30,314 bases of DNA from JBJENW01 sp051880395 (GTDB lineage: Bacteria > Bacillota > Clostridia > Lachnospirales > Lachnospiraceae). Position 1 is the first letter of the stretch. The number at the start of each line of letters is the position of its first letter. The stretch is taken from NCBI GenBank assembly GCA_051880395.1, contig JBJENW010000004.1, positions 1 through 30,314 on the forward strand. Reading direction: 5' to 3'. Below are positions 1-8,317 of this stretch, piece after piece. The notes below the pieces were generated by a model, which did no database searches, was not told the origin of the DNA, and saw nothing but the letters and a program-made list of their open reading frames with translations. The position numbers were made by a program, and so were the translations under genes.

Positions 1-35
1 AACCACAATTTCACCTGCCACAACTTTCAGGCGTA

Positions 36-288
36 AACGAAAAATATCTCAACCAACCGTTTCCAATACACAGTTTCGCAGCACGCCAGGCATCTTGGCA
101 AAAAACATTTCGGCGGGCGCAGGTGAGATCCTGTGCTTAGAGTGCCTTATGCTCGAAGGCGATCCTGAGAGTATTAGGCACTCTTAGCACATAGCTCACC
201 TGCGCAGGAGCCGTGTTTTTTGCCAAGATGCCTGGCGTGCTGCGAAACGTCCGTGTATGGAATTCTCCCGGTTGAGATATGTTTCGTT
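36..288. repeat. Long imperfect palindrome (large intergenic inverted repeat)
   Basis: The left arm (about 36-147) is the reverse complement of the right arm (about 176-288), around a loop of about 28 nt. The strongest block is a perfect 35-nt match (73-107 with 214-248). A second perfect block is GCGCAGGTGAG at 117-127 with CTCACCTGCGC at 195-205, and the arms close with AGAGTGCCT-type pairing next to the loop. The outer end, ATATCTCAACC, also pairs. No protein signal is convincing here; the small ORFs crossing it run through the arms on both strands. A related stretch recurs at 30133-30174, so this looks like a dispersed repeat rather than a simple terminator. Its family is not one I can name. 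Confidence 0.85.
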
Positions 289-378
289 CCCAAAAAAAGT
301 AGTGGGCGGATGAATGTAGTGGTTAGCCTGACAAATAGAAATTTTTTTGAAAAAATTCGACAGGATTTCGAAAATGGA

Positions 379-407
379 TTGACTAATTTTTCTCAAAAAA
401 CTATAAT
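379..407 (+). promoter_or_regulatory. Sigma-A-type promoter for coaD
   Basis: TTGACT (379-384) and TATAAT (402-407) are separated by exactly 17 bp. Transcription would begin near 413-415, giving a leader of about 90 nt before coaD. The promoter lies just beyond the large palindrome, which separates coaD from whatever precedes the window. Confidence 0.8.
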
Positions 408-502
408 GATGCTATATACAATGACAAAAAAATAACAATCTTGTAAAAGGGATTGAATAAAGAAAAGAAAGGCTTGCAATAGATGCAATTGGTGTAAGTT
501 TT

Positions 503-991
503 ATGAAAAAAGCAATATATCCCGGAAGTTTTGATCCGATGACCTTTGGTCATCTTGATATTATCCGCCGTGCTTCAAAGGTGGTAGATGAACTGGTTGT
601 CGGTGTTTTGAATAACAGTGCAAAAAAATCATTGTTTTCTGTCGATGAACGTGTTAGTATGTTAAAAGAGATGACTGCAGATATTCCGAATGTAACCGTA
701 GATTCTTTTAACGGTCTATTGGTGGATTATGCCAAACAAATTGATGCGACGATTATTGTCAGGGGGTTACGTGCAATCTCAGATTTTGAGTATGAGCTTC
801 AGATCGCACAGACGAATAATAAAGTCAGCGGAAATATTGAGACGATTTTTTTGGCAACAAATCTAAAATATTCCTATTTAAGTTCTACGATTGTAAAAGA
901 GTTTGCAGCCTATGGAGGGGATATCTCGCATTTTGTACCAGAACCGTTGATTGACCGGATCTACGAAAAATATCACATTAAAAGACAGTAA
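503..991 (+). CDS. coaD: Phosphopantetheine adenylyltransferase (CoaD)
   Basis: CoaD transfers AMP from ATP to 4'-phosphopantetheine to make dephospho-CoA, the penultimate step of coenzyme A synthesis; it is cytosolic and usually hexameric. The 162-residue protein has the family's normal length. Visible motifs are the N-terminal nucleotidyltransferase signature GSFDPMTFGHLDI (residues about 8-20, with the HxGH-type TFGH), the RGLRAISDFEYE stretch near residues 88-99, and SSTIVKE near 127-133, the counterpart of the ISSTxVKE motif. The ribosome binding site is weak, but the start agrees with the family N-terminus (MKKAIYPGSFDP). It has its own promoter at 379-407. In many Clostridia rsmD lies just upstream; here a repeat-filled gap lies there instead. 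A coiled-coil gene follows 12 bp downstream. Confidence 0.97.
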   Translation: MKKAIYPGSFDPMTFGHLDIIRRASKVVDELVVGVLNNSAKKSLFSVDERVSMLKEMTADIPNVTVDSFNGLLVDYAKQIDATIIVRGLRAISDFEYELQIAQTNNKVSGNIETIFLATNLKYSYLSSTIVKEFAAYGGDISHFVPEPLIDRIYEKYHIKRQ

Positions 992-1003
992 GGGAGTGGG
1001 CAT

Positions 1004-1615
1004 ATGGGCAGCCGAATTGAAAATGTAATTACCGAGATTGAAGAATACATAGATAGTTGCAAATTTCAGCCGCTATCAAGTACAAAAATTATTGTAAATA
1101 AAGAAGAGATGGAAGAACTCTTGACAGAACTTCGTTTGAAGATGCCGGAAGAAATCAAACGCTTCCAGAAAATGATCAGCAATAAAGAAGCCATTTTAGC
1201 AAAGGCACAGGCAGAAGCGGATGAAATTGTTGCAAGAGCACAGGTAGAGACCAATGAGCTTGTAAATGAGCACCAGATCATGCAGCAGGCGTATGAACAG
1301 GCAAATGAGATCGTTGCGGTTGCAACGAAGCAGGCGCAGGAGATTTTAGACAGTGCGACGCAGGATGCAGATAATATCCGTCTTGGAGCGTTAAATTATA
1401 CCGATCAGATGATGCAGGAGACGGAGAACATTCTTCGTACGGCACTGACGGAGGGGCAGACTCAGTATGAATCGCTGATGATGTCGTTGAAAAAGAATTA
1501 TGATACTGTCGTTGCAAACCGGCAGGAACTGATTCCGGAGGAACAGTCACCGGTTTCGCAGCAGACAGAGACGAAGGGCGATTCCTCTGAACAAGAGGAT
1601 CTGTCGGATGAATGA
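1004..1615 (+). CDS. Small coiled-coil protein of unknown function (DivIVA / V-ATPase subunit E/H-like)
   Basis: A 203-residue hydrophilic protein with no signal peptide or membrane segment. The middle (residues about 50-165) is rich in Ala, Glu, Gln and Ile in heptad-like order, as in the run AKAQAEADEIVARAQVETNE, which suggests a long coiled coil. The C-terminal 30 residues are acidic and Gln/Ser-rich and probably disordered. Such proteins are often named ATPase or DivIVA-like by coiled-coil similarity alone; no Walker motif is present, so an ATPase name would be unsupported. The start is preceded by AAGGGAG at good spacing, 12 bp after coaD, so the two are probably cotranscribed. The stop codon TGA directly abuts the stop of the convergent gene. 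Its function is unknown; a structural or membrane-scaffold role is only a guess. Confidence 0.85.
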   Translation: MGSRIENVITEIEEYIDSCKFQPLSSTKIIVNKEEMEELLTELRLKMPEEIKRFQKMISNKEAILAKAQAEADEIVARAQVETNELVNEHQIMQQAYEQANEIVAVATKQAQEILDSATQDADNIRLGALNYTDQMMQETENILRTALTEGQTQYESLMMSLKKNYDTVVANRQELIPEEQSPVSQQTETKGDSSEQEDLSDE

Positions 1616-2551
1616 TCAGAGCGCAGCTCCTGCAAACCATAGGAAACCAAGAAAAACAGTACTTCCTGTGCAGAACAGTTTAAAACCGACATAGGTTTGA
1701 AATTTCGTGCCAGTGTTTTTTAAAAAGGCAGATGTCTGACCAATGCCGGATAGTCCGCCAAATGCGAGAAACGCGAGAGCGAGCAGTTTTTTTGTGAGAT
1801 CCGGTATCGGCAGTGTGGCAAGTGTCTGAATACCGGTTGTTACTTCTGTCAGACCGACGAGTGTGCAGCGAAGCAGCGGTGCATTTGGAACAATCGTTTT
1901 TATGAAATCCGCAAAAATAGAAAAAAGCATAAGATACCCGCCGATCCGGGTGAGAGTTTCAAATCCGTTCATAATTCCGGCATCAATGATTTTAAAAGTA
2001 ATTTGAGATCTTGATGCCGTATTTGTGTTTTTAGAGGGGTTGTCGGGCAGAGAACTGTCAAATGCATACCAGATTCGTCCAAGTAAAAGCGGGGGCAGAT
2101 ACAAAAGTGCCACTAACAGCCATGTTGGTGTAGCGCAAAAATAGGTCTGTTGGGCAACGACTCCCAGTAGAAATCCAGGGCCCATATTATTGGAGATGCA
2201 TAAAATTCGCTGGCTTTCTTTTTGGGAAAGTGCATGCGTCTCGCAGAGCTTGGAAGTGATCTGTGCACCCATCGGAAAACCGAATAAAAATCCGGCGATC
2301 AAAGGATAGACTCCGGCGGGTGAGACAGGGTACAGTTTTTGAAACCATGGAGCACATCGCGTCCCGAACTCCAGCAGGATTCCGGTTGGGATCAAAATAT
2401 TAGATAAAATCGAAAAAGGCAAAAGTACGGGAAGGAGCTGGCGGTACCACAGCAGCAATCCGTAGGAAGCCGCGTTCTTGGCCTGGGCTGGAAATACCAG
2501 CATATAGCCGAGCATTACTAATATACTAAAAGAAATAATAAATTTTTTCAT
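1616..2551 (-). CDS. YlbJ-like sporulation integral membrane protein (nucleoside-recognition/Gate fold)
   Basis: A 311-residue polytopic membrane protein. It starts with an N-terminal hydrophobic segment (residues about 4-24) and has several further hydrophobic stretches. It carries the two hallmark motifs of YlbJ-type proteins: GFLFGFPMGA (residues 87-96) and, in the C-terminal half, FGGLSGIGQ, corresponding to the family's SGYPxGA and FGGLSxxxQ motifs. YlbJ of Bacillus subtilis is a membrane protein needed for spore formation; the biochemical function is not established. At 311 residues it is somewhat shorter than the typical member as I remember it. No strong ribosome binding site precedes the start. 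It is divergent from pepD (29-bp gap) and convergent with the coiled-coil gene. Sporulation-specific expression would be expected but no sporulation promoter was identified with confidence. Confidence 0.8.
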   Translation of the reverse strand: MKKFIISFSILVMLGYMLVFPAQAKNAASYGLLLWYRQLLPVLLPFSILSNILIPTGILLEFGTRCAPWFQKLYPVSPAGVYPLIAGFLFGFPMGAQITSKLCETHALSQKESQRILCISNNMGPGFLLGVVAQQTYFCATPTWLLVALLYLPPLLLGRIWYAFDSSLPDNPSKNTNTASRSQITFKIIDAGIMNGFETLTRIGGYLMLFSIFADFIKTIVPNAPLLRCTLVGLTEVTTGIQTLATLPIPDLTKKLLALAFLAFGGLSGIGQTSAFLKNTGTKFQTYVGFKLFCTGSTVFLGFLWFAGAAL

Positions 2552-2580
2552 ATCACAGTTTATGTTAAGGAGGCATTTTT

Positions 2581-4032
2581 ATGACACAAACCCTAGAAAA
2601 TTTGCAGCCAAAGCCGGTTTTTCGGTATTTTCAAGAAATTTGTGCGATTCCGCATGGATCAAAGAATACGAAGGCGATCAGTGATTACTGTATCGCATTT
2701 GCAAAAGAACACAACCTGGAACATTATCAGGATGCTGACAATAATGTGATCATTATCAAAGAAGCCAGCGCCGGTTATGAAAAAAGTGAACCGGTGATCA
2801 TACAGGGGCATCTTGATATGGTCTGTGAACAGGAGCCGGGACGAGAGATCGATTTTGAGAAAGAAGGGCTGGATCTGTATGTGGAAGACGGTTATCTGAA
2901 AGCGCGCAAAACGACATTAGGTGGAGATGATGGAATCGCTGTTGCCTATGCGCTTGCCCTGTTAGAGGACGATTCGATTGCGCATCCGCGTCTGGAAGTG
3001 ATTTTTACGGTGGATGAGGAAATCGGTATGCTCGGTGCACAGAGCATTGATGTATCGATGTTAAAAGGACATCGGATGTTAAATATCGATTCGGATGAAG
3101 AAGGAATCTTTTTTATCAGCTGTGCGGGCGGAATGCAGGCGAATATTTCCATTCCGATGGCATATCGAAAAGAGACTGGAGCGGTGTATACACTGACTGT
3201 GGATCATCTGCTCGGCGGTCATTCCGGAAGTGAGATTGACAAAGAGCGTGCCAATGCGATCGAGGTGATGGGAAGATGTTTAAAGATAATCCAGGATCAG
3301 GTGGATATTGAGATTGCATCCCTAGCCGGAGGACTGAAGGATAATGCGATTCCGCGTGCTGTAACGTGTGAAGTTTTGACAGCACCGGAGGATGAAGAAC
3401 AATTGAAAGAAGTGGTTTCGAATTTAGATGCTGTTTTGAAAAAGGAATACGCGGATTCGGATGCGGATATCACCGTTTCTTTGAGGAAAGAGGCCGATAC
3501 CGAAAAGGAGGTATTGGATTATAAATCGAAAGCGCGAATTCTCTTCTTTTTGCGAAATATGCCTAACGGAATTCAGCACTACAGTAAATCTCTGCCGGGA
3601 CTCGTGGAGACATCGTTGAATGCCGGTATTTTAAATCTGACCAAAGAGGCATTCTGCCTTACATTTTCAATTCGAAGCAGTGTCTCTAGCAGAAAAGAGG
3701 ATCTGGCAGACCGATTGACATTTCTAACAGAGTTTTTGGGAGGAACGATCACATTTACAGGGGATTATCCGGCATGGGAATATCGCAAGGATTCTGCAGT
3801 GCGGGATGTGATCGCTGAAACTTACCGGGATCTGTTTGGAAAAGAACCACAGGTCACTGCTATTCATGCAGGACTGGAGAGTGGAATTTTCTCCGGAAAG
3901 ATCAAAGATTTGGACTGTGTTTCGTTCGGACCGACAAATTTCGATATTCATACTACACAAGAACGGCTTGACATTGCCTCTACGGCGCGTGTCTGGGAAC
4001 TGATCAAAGAAGTGCTGAAACGGCTGAAATAG
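2581..4032 (+). CDS. pepD: Aminoacyl-histidine dipeptidase (M20 family, PepD)
   Basis: A cytosolic zinc dipeptidase that cleaves Xaa-His and other dipeptides, supplying amino acids from peptides. The 483 residues match the family length. The metal-site motifs are all visible: QGHLDM (H77, D79), GGDDG with D116, the catalytic pair in TVDEEIG (E146-E147), D170 in LNIDSDEE, and a C-terminal His in FDIHTTQE. The GGHSGSEI stretch belongs to the lid/dimerisation domain inserted between the two halves of the catalytic domain. The start is set by AAGGAGG (2567-2573), seven bases upstream of ATG. It begins a long plus-strand gene run; the 37-bp gap to the M23 gene allows cotranscription. Assignment to PepD rather than another M20 dipeptidase is based on overall length and motif set. 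Confidence 0.93.
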   Translation: MTQTLENLQPKPVFRYFQEICAIPHGSKNTKAISDYCIAFAKEHNLEHYQDADNNVIIIKEASAGYEKSEPVIIQGHLDMVCEQEPGREIDFEKEGLDLYVEDGYLKARKTTLGGDDGIAVAYALALLEDDSIAHPRLEVIFTVDEEIGMLGAQSIDVSMLKGHRMLNIDSDEEGIFFISCAGGMQANISIPMAYRKETGAVYTLTVDHLLGGHSGSEIDKERANAIEVMGRCLKIIQDQVDIEIASLAGGLKDNAIPRAVTCEVLTAPEDEEQLKEVVSNLDAVLKKEYADSDADITVSLRKEADTEKEVLDYKSKARILFFLRNMPNGIQHYSKSLPGLVETSLNAGILNLTKEAFCLTFSIRSSVSSRKEDLADRLTFLTEFLGGTITFTGDYPAWEYRKDSAVRDVIAETYRDLFGKEPQVTAIHAGLESGIFSGKIKDLDCVSFGPTNFDIHTTQERLDIASTARVWELIKEVLKRLK

Positions 4033-4069
4033 GAGACTGCACATCAGCCGTCGGCAAGGGCGGATTGTC

Positions 4070-4894
4070 ATGAAAAAAAGATCTGTTTATCTTGCGTGTT
4101 TCTTTTTCCTGCTTTTGCTTCTGGATGCACTATTGGAACAGAATCTGCGCCAGGAGATCCACTTTTTTTCGCGGATTCAAAAGCAGTATATTTTGGAAGA
4201 AATTCGGGAGGAAGAACTTCCGTTACCGGTACAGAATACACTGCAGAAAGTGGGGAAACTGGATTTTTCACAGGCGGTCCTTTTGCAGTTTGCCTGTGGG
4301 CAGACGAAGGAAAAAGAATTGAATGCGATGCAGCGCATCTGGATGCGCCGGCGTCCGAAAGAGTATCAGCGATATGTATCGCTTGTCGAACAAATCTGGA
4401 AAGATGTGAAGTACTTTCCGGTACCGGAATCAAAATCGCATAAAAATTATACAGTATCTTTTGCGGATTCCTGGATGGAGGGCAGAACATTTGGCGGAAA
4501 ACGCGGACATGAAGGATGCGATATTCTGGCAGATGTAGGAGAGCGAAATCTTTATCCGGTTGTCAGTATGACAGACGGTGTTGTAGAGAAACTTGGATGG
4601 CTGACGCTTGGCGGTTATCGCATCGGCATCCGTGCGCCGTCGGGTGGATATTTTTATTATGCGCATCTGGCCTCCTATGAGGAGACGATGCAGGAGGGAA
4701 AGCAGGTGAAGGCCGGCGAACTGTTGGGATTTATGGGCGATACCGGCTATGGAAACGAAGGCACGATAGGGCAGTTTCCGGTGCATCTGCATGTCGGAAT
4801 TTACATTTCGGATGAAAACTTAGAAGAATGCAGTGTCAATCCATATTGGATTTTAAAATCATTGGAAAAAAGGAAACTGTGTGATGTGTTTTGA
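4070..4894 (+). CDS. Membrane-anchored M23 (lysostaphin-type) metallopeptidase
   Basis: A 274-residue protein with an N-terminal hydrophobic anchor or uncleaved signal (residues about 6-22), a linker of about 100 residues, and a C-terminal LytM/M23 domain. Zinc and catalytic positions are intact: HxxxD at H147/D151 (RGHEGCDI), H199 in YYAHL, and HxH at H239/H241 (VHLHVG). M23 enzymes cut peptide cross-bridges in peptidoglycan, so the domain should act on the outer face of the membrane. The intact metal ligands argue for an active enzyme, not a degenerate activator such as EnvC. The region between anchor and peptidase is of unknown fold. The start follows a modest AAGGG ribosome binding site. 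The neighbours give no further clue to its role. Confidence 0.9.
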   Translation: MKKRSVYLACFFFLLLLLDALLEQNLRQEIHFFSRIQKQYILEEIREEELPLPVQNTLQKVGKLDFSQAVLLQFACGQTKEKELNAMQRIWMRRRPKEYQRYVSLVEQIWKDVKYFPVPESKSHKNYTVSFADSWMEGRTFGGKRGHEGCDILADVGERNLYPVVSMTDGVVEKLGWLTLGGYRIGIRAPSGGYFYYAHLASYEETMQEGKQVKAGELLGFMGDTGYGNEGTIGQFPVHLHVGIYISDENLEECSVNPYWILKSLEKRKLCDVF

Positions 4895-4906
4895 GAAAGG
4901 AGAAAT

Positions 4907-5632
4907 ATGAAAGCGATACGTCTGGATAAATATCTGGCGGATATGGGGAAAGGAACCCGTAGTGAGATTAAAAACTGGATTCGCAAGGGTCTGGTAAAGG
5001 TGGACGGCAGTGTCGTTAAGAAACCCGAGCAAAAAATTCAGCCGGACACATCCGTCGTGATGCTGCGTGACGAGACGGTTTGTTATACAAAATATGAGTA
5101 TCTTTTACTGTATAAACCGGCGGGATGTGTGTCTGCGACGAAGGATAATTTGCATAAAACCGTGCTGGATTTTATTGAGTCGGATCATAAAAAGGAATTA
5201 TTTCCGGTTGGACGGCTGGATCTGGACACGGAGGGACTGCTGCTATTGACGAATGACGGGGTGCTGGCACATGCATTGCTCAGTCCGTCGCATCATGTAG
5301 AGAAAACATATTATGCAAAGCTTGATCATTCGGTGACGCCTGAGATGATCCAGTCGTTTCAAACGGGTCTCGATATCGGAGAAAAAAAGATAACGCAGCC
5401 TGCAAAGCTAAAAGCAGAAGGGCAATGCGGTGCATATGTTACGATCACAGAAGGAAAATTTCATCAGGTAAAGCGTATGTTTCATGCAGTGGGGTGTGAG
5501 GTCCTTTTTTTAAAACGGATCTCGATGGGACCGTTAAAACTTGATGACACCATCTCTCCGGGAAACTATCGGTCTTTGACAGAACAAGAGATTTTACAGT
5601 TATATAGGCATTGTGGTTTAGAAAAAGAATGA
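4907..5632 (+). CDS. RsuA/RluB/E/F-family pseudouridine synthase
   Basis: Isomerises a specific uridine in rRNA to pseudouridine. The order of domains is an N-terminal S4 RNA-binding domain (residues about 3-48, beginning IRLDKYLADMG) and a catalytic domain with GRLDLDTEGLLLLTNDG, in which D105 is the catalytic Asp. KFHQVKRMFHAVG is the RsuA-subfamily motif near the C-terminus. At 241 residues it is typical for RsuA-type enzymes; target U516 of 16S rRNA is possible but the site cannot be read from sequence. A good AAAGGAG ribosome binding site precedes ATG, 12 bp after the M23 gene. Confidence 0.93.
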   Translation: MKAIRLDKYLADMGKGTRSEIKNWIRKGLVKVDGSVVKKPEQKIQPDTSVVMLRDETVCYTKYEYLLLYKPAGCVSATKDNLHKTVLDFIESDHKKELFPVGRLDLDTEGLLLLTNDGVLAHALLSPSHHVEKTYYAKLDHSVTPEMIQSFQTGLDIGEKKITQPAKLKAEGQCGAYVTITEGKFHQVKRMFHAVGCEVLFLKRISMGPLKLDDTISPGNYRSLTEQEILQLYRHCGLEKE

Positions 5633-5671
5633 GAAAAGGAAACATGAGACAGCAAAAGAAAGAGGTCTTGT

Positions 5672-6322
5672 ATGGATTTATGGAAGGATAAAAGTGCGGT
5701 ATTGTTTGATCTTGATGGAACGCTGGTAGACTCGATGTGGATGTGGGGCGAAATCGACCGGGAATTTCTTGGCGAAAGAGAAATCCCGCTCCCGGAAGAT
5801 TTGCAGAAGACGATCGAGGGGATGAGCTTTACAGAGACAGCGGTATATTTTCAGAAACGGTTTCAACTGAAAGAGACGGTCGAAGAGTTAAAAGTGATCT
5901 GGAATCAGATGGCGATACAAAAATATCGCAGAGAGGTTCCAATGAAACCGTATGCGTTGGATTTTTTGCAGGAATTAAAGAATCGAAAGATCAAAATGGG
6001 AATTGCGACGAGTAATTCTGCAGAACTAGTAGAAGCCGTCATGAATGCGCATCAGCTGAACCGCTATATTGATATCGTTGTGACTGCCTGCGAGGTGGCG
6101 CACGGAAAACCGGCACCGGATGTTTATCTGGAAGCGGCAAAACGTCTCGATGTATCCTCAGAAAACTGCATCGTATTTGAGGATGTGCCAATGGGAATCC
6201 GTGCCGGAAAAAATGCCGGTATGCAGGTTTGCGCAGTGTTTGATGAGGCATCATGGGCGCAGGATGCAGAGAAAAAGGAACTTGCGGATGCGTATATTAC
6301 GTCCTATCGGGATGTTTTGTAA
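5672..6322 (+). CDS. HAD-superfamily hydrolase (beta-phosphoglucomutase-like)
   Basis: A 216-residue soluble protein with all HAD core motifs: motif I FDLDGT (D13 nucleophile, D15 acid/base), motif II Ser/Thr in GIATSNS (about residues 110-116), a Lys in HGKPAPDVY, and motif III FEDVPMGIRAG. A helical cap lies between motifs I and II (residues about 18-85), as in subfamily IA phosphatases and beta-phosphoglucomutases. The substrate is likely a small phosphorylated metabolite and cannot be named. The gene sits 39 bp after the pseudouridine synthase gene and 30 bp before ygiQ, consistent with one transcript; its start has an AGAGG-like site. Confidence 0.92.
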   Translation: MDLWKDKSAVLFDLDGTLVDSMWMWGEIDREFLGEREIPLPEDLQKTIEGMSFTETAVYFQKRFQLKETVEELKVIWNQMAIQKYRREVPMKPYALDFLQELKNRKIKMGIATSNSAELVEAVMNAHQLNRYIDIVVTACEVAHGKPAPDVYLEAAKRLDVSSENCIVFEDVPMGIRAGKNAGMQVCAVFDEASWAQDAEKKELADAYITSYRDVL

Positions 6323-6352
6323 ATGATTATTTTTTAGAAAAGGAACAAATGT

Positions 6353-8317
6353 ATGAAAGATTTTCTCCCAATTTGTAAAGAGGATATGAAAAAACGAGGA
6401 ATCGAGCAGCTGGATTTTGTTTATGTCATCGGAGATGCTTATGTGGATCATCCGTCCTTTGGACCGGCAATTATCAGTCGTGTTCTGGAGTCACATGGAT
6501 ATACGGTCGGCATCATCTCACAGCCGGACTGGAAAAAGAAAGAAAGTGTCACGATTCTTGGCGCACCACGTCTTGGATTTCTGGTCAGCAGTGGAAATAT
6601 GGATTCTATGGTAAACCATTATTCCGTATCAAAACATCGTCGAAAATCGGATCTGTTTACGCCGGGCGGGGTGATGGGAAAACGTCCGGACTATGCGACG
6701 ATCGTCTACTCGAATCTGATTCGTCAGACTTATAAAAAAGAACCGATCATTATCGGCGGCATTGAGGCAAGCCTGCGGCGGCTTGGACATTATGACTACT
6801 GGTCGAATAAGGTAAAACGCTCGATTCTTCTCGATTCCGGTGCAGATTTGATCTCTTATGGAATGGGAGAAAGAAGCATTGTGGAAATCGCGGATGCACT
6901 AGATAGTGGATTGGATATCAAGGATATCACGTTTATCGAAGGAACCGTCTATAAAACATGGCAGAAAGAAAATATTTATGATGCTCTTTATCTGCCGTCT
7001 TATGATGAAATCTGCGCGGATAAACGTACCTATGCAGAGAGCTTTTATACACAGTATTGTAATACAGATCCATTCAGCGGCAGACGGTTAGCCGAACCAT
7101 ATCCGAATGGGCTGTATGTTGTGCAGAATCCTCCGGCAAAACCGTTATCGCAGCAGGAGATGGACGATGTCTATGCACTGCCATATATGCGCACATATCA
7201 TCCATCCTATGAGAAAGCGGGCGGTGTACCAGCTATTTCGGAAGTGAAATTCAGTCTGATCAGTAATCGTGGCTGTTTTGGCGGCTGTAGTTTTTGTGCG
7301 TTGACGTTTCACCAGGGACGTATTATTCAGACCAGAAGTCATGCGTCTATCATCCAGGAGGCGAAACAGATTACTACAGATGCGGAATTTAAGGGCTATA
7401 TCCATGATGTGGGCGGTCCGACAGCCAATTTCCGACAGCCGGCATGTAAAAAGCAATTGACAAAGGGAGCCTGCCCGACGAAACAGTGCCTGTTTCCGAC
7501 GCCGTGTAAAAATCTACAGGCGGATCATAAGGATTACATTCAACTGCTGCGAAAGCTGCGGGCGCTTCCGGGTGTGAAAAAAGTCTTTATCCGTTCAGGC
7601 ATTCGTTTTGATTATCTGCTATACGATAAAGATACGACTTTTTTGCGGGAGCTGTGTGAACATCATGTCAGCGGCCAGTTAAAAGTGGCTCCGGAGCACA
7701 TTTCGGATGCAGTGCTCAAGCGTCTTGGAAAGCCGCCGGTTCGGGTGTATAATGAATTTGTAAAAGCATACGATTCGATGAACCAAAAACTGGGGAAAAA
7801 GCAGTATCTGGTTCCGTATCTGATGTCATCGCATCCGGGGTCTACGCTGAAAGAGGCGATTGAACTTGCCGAGTATATTCGGGACCTTGGGTATATGCCG
7901 GAGCAGGTGCAGGATTTTTATCCGACACCATCTACGATTTCAACCTGTATGTATTACACTGGTCTGGACCCACGAACGATGGAACCGGTCTATGTTGCAC
8001 GAAATCCGCATGAAAAGGCGATGCAGAGGGCACTGATCCAGTATCGGGATCCGAAGAACTATGATCTGGTGCATGAAGCATTGCGAAAGGCACACCGCAC
8101 GGATCTGATCGGATTTGATAAAAACTGTCTGATCCGACCACGTAAACCGAAATCGCAGGACGTAAGAACGAAAAATTCAAAACCGCAGAAAGCATCAAAC
8201 AGAGATTCGAAACAGAATCGACGACAGAAACCGCAGAATCAGAGAAAAGCGAAAGCAGGAAATCAAAATGAAAGAACAGATCATTCGAAAAAACGAAGCA
8301 GGACAAAGATTCGATAA
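6353..8317 (+). CDS. ygiQ: YgiQ-family radical SAM protein
   Basis: A 654-residue protein of the YgiQ (UPF0313) family. The radical SAM cluster motif is C308-x3-C312-x2-C315 (RGCFGGCSFC). The N-terminal 300 residues have the family's characteristic B12-binding-like region with FGPAIISRVLESHGY and GGIEASLRRLGHYDYW. The biological reaction of this family is not established as far as I know. After about residue 600 the chain becomes a very basic, Lys/Arg/Gln/Asn-rich tail of some 55 residues, low in complexity and likely disordered; it may bind nucleic acid. The gene's last 50 bases overlap the start of the next gene in another frame. AAAAGG upstream of ATG supports the start. Confidence 0.93.
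   Translation: MKDFLPICKEDMKKRGIEQLDFVYVIGDAYVDHPSFGPAIISRVLESHGYTVGIISQPDWKKKESVTILGAPRLGFLVSSGNMDSMVNHYSVSKHRRKSDLFTPGGVMGKRPDYATIVYSNLIRQTYKKEPIIIGGIEASLRRLGHYDYWSNKVKRSILLDSGADLISYGMGERSIVEIADALDSGLDIKDITFIEGTVYKTWQKENIYDALYLPSYDEICADKRTYAESFYTQYCNTDPFSGRRLAEPYPNGLYVVQNPPAKPLSQQEMDDVYALPYMRTYHPSYEKAGGVPAISEVKFSLISNRGCFGGCSFCALTFHQGRIIQTRSHASIIQEAKQITTDAEFKGYIHDVGGPTANFRQPACKKQLTKGACPTKQCLFPTPCKNLQADHKDYIQLLRKLRALPGVKKVFIRSGIRFDYLLYDKDTTFLRELCEHHVSGQLKVAPEHISDAVLKRLGKPPVRVYNEFVKAYDSMNQKLGKKQYLVPYLMSSHPGSTLKEAIELAEYIRDLGYMPEQVQDFYPTPSTISTCMYYTGLDPRTMEPVYVARNPHEKAMQRALIQYRDPKNYDLVHEALRKAHRTDLIGFDKNCLIRPRKPKSQDVRTKNSKPQKASNRDSKQNRRQKPQNQRKAKAGNQNERTDHSKKRSRTKIR

Noticed and set aside
196..435. 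Small ORFs on both strands crossing the left palindrome
   Set aside because: They run through the two arms of the inverted repeat, have no convincing ribosome binding site and show no protein-like composition. They are a by-product of the repeat.
484..498. Five-codon mini-ORF (ATG CAA TTG GTG TAA) just before coaD
   Set aside because: It follows an AAAGAAAGG, so a leader peptide is conceivable, but so short an ORF arises easily by chance and no attenuator structure accompanies it.
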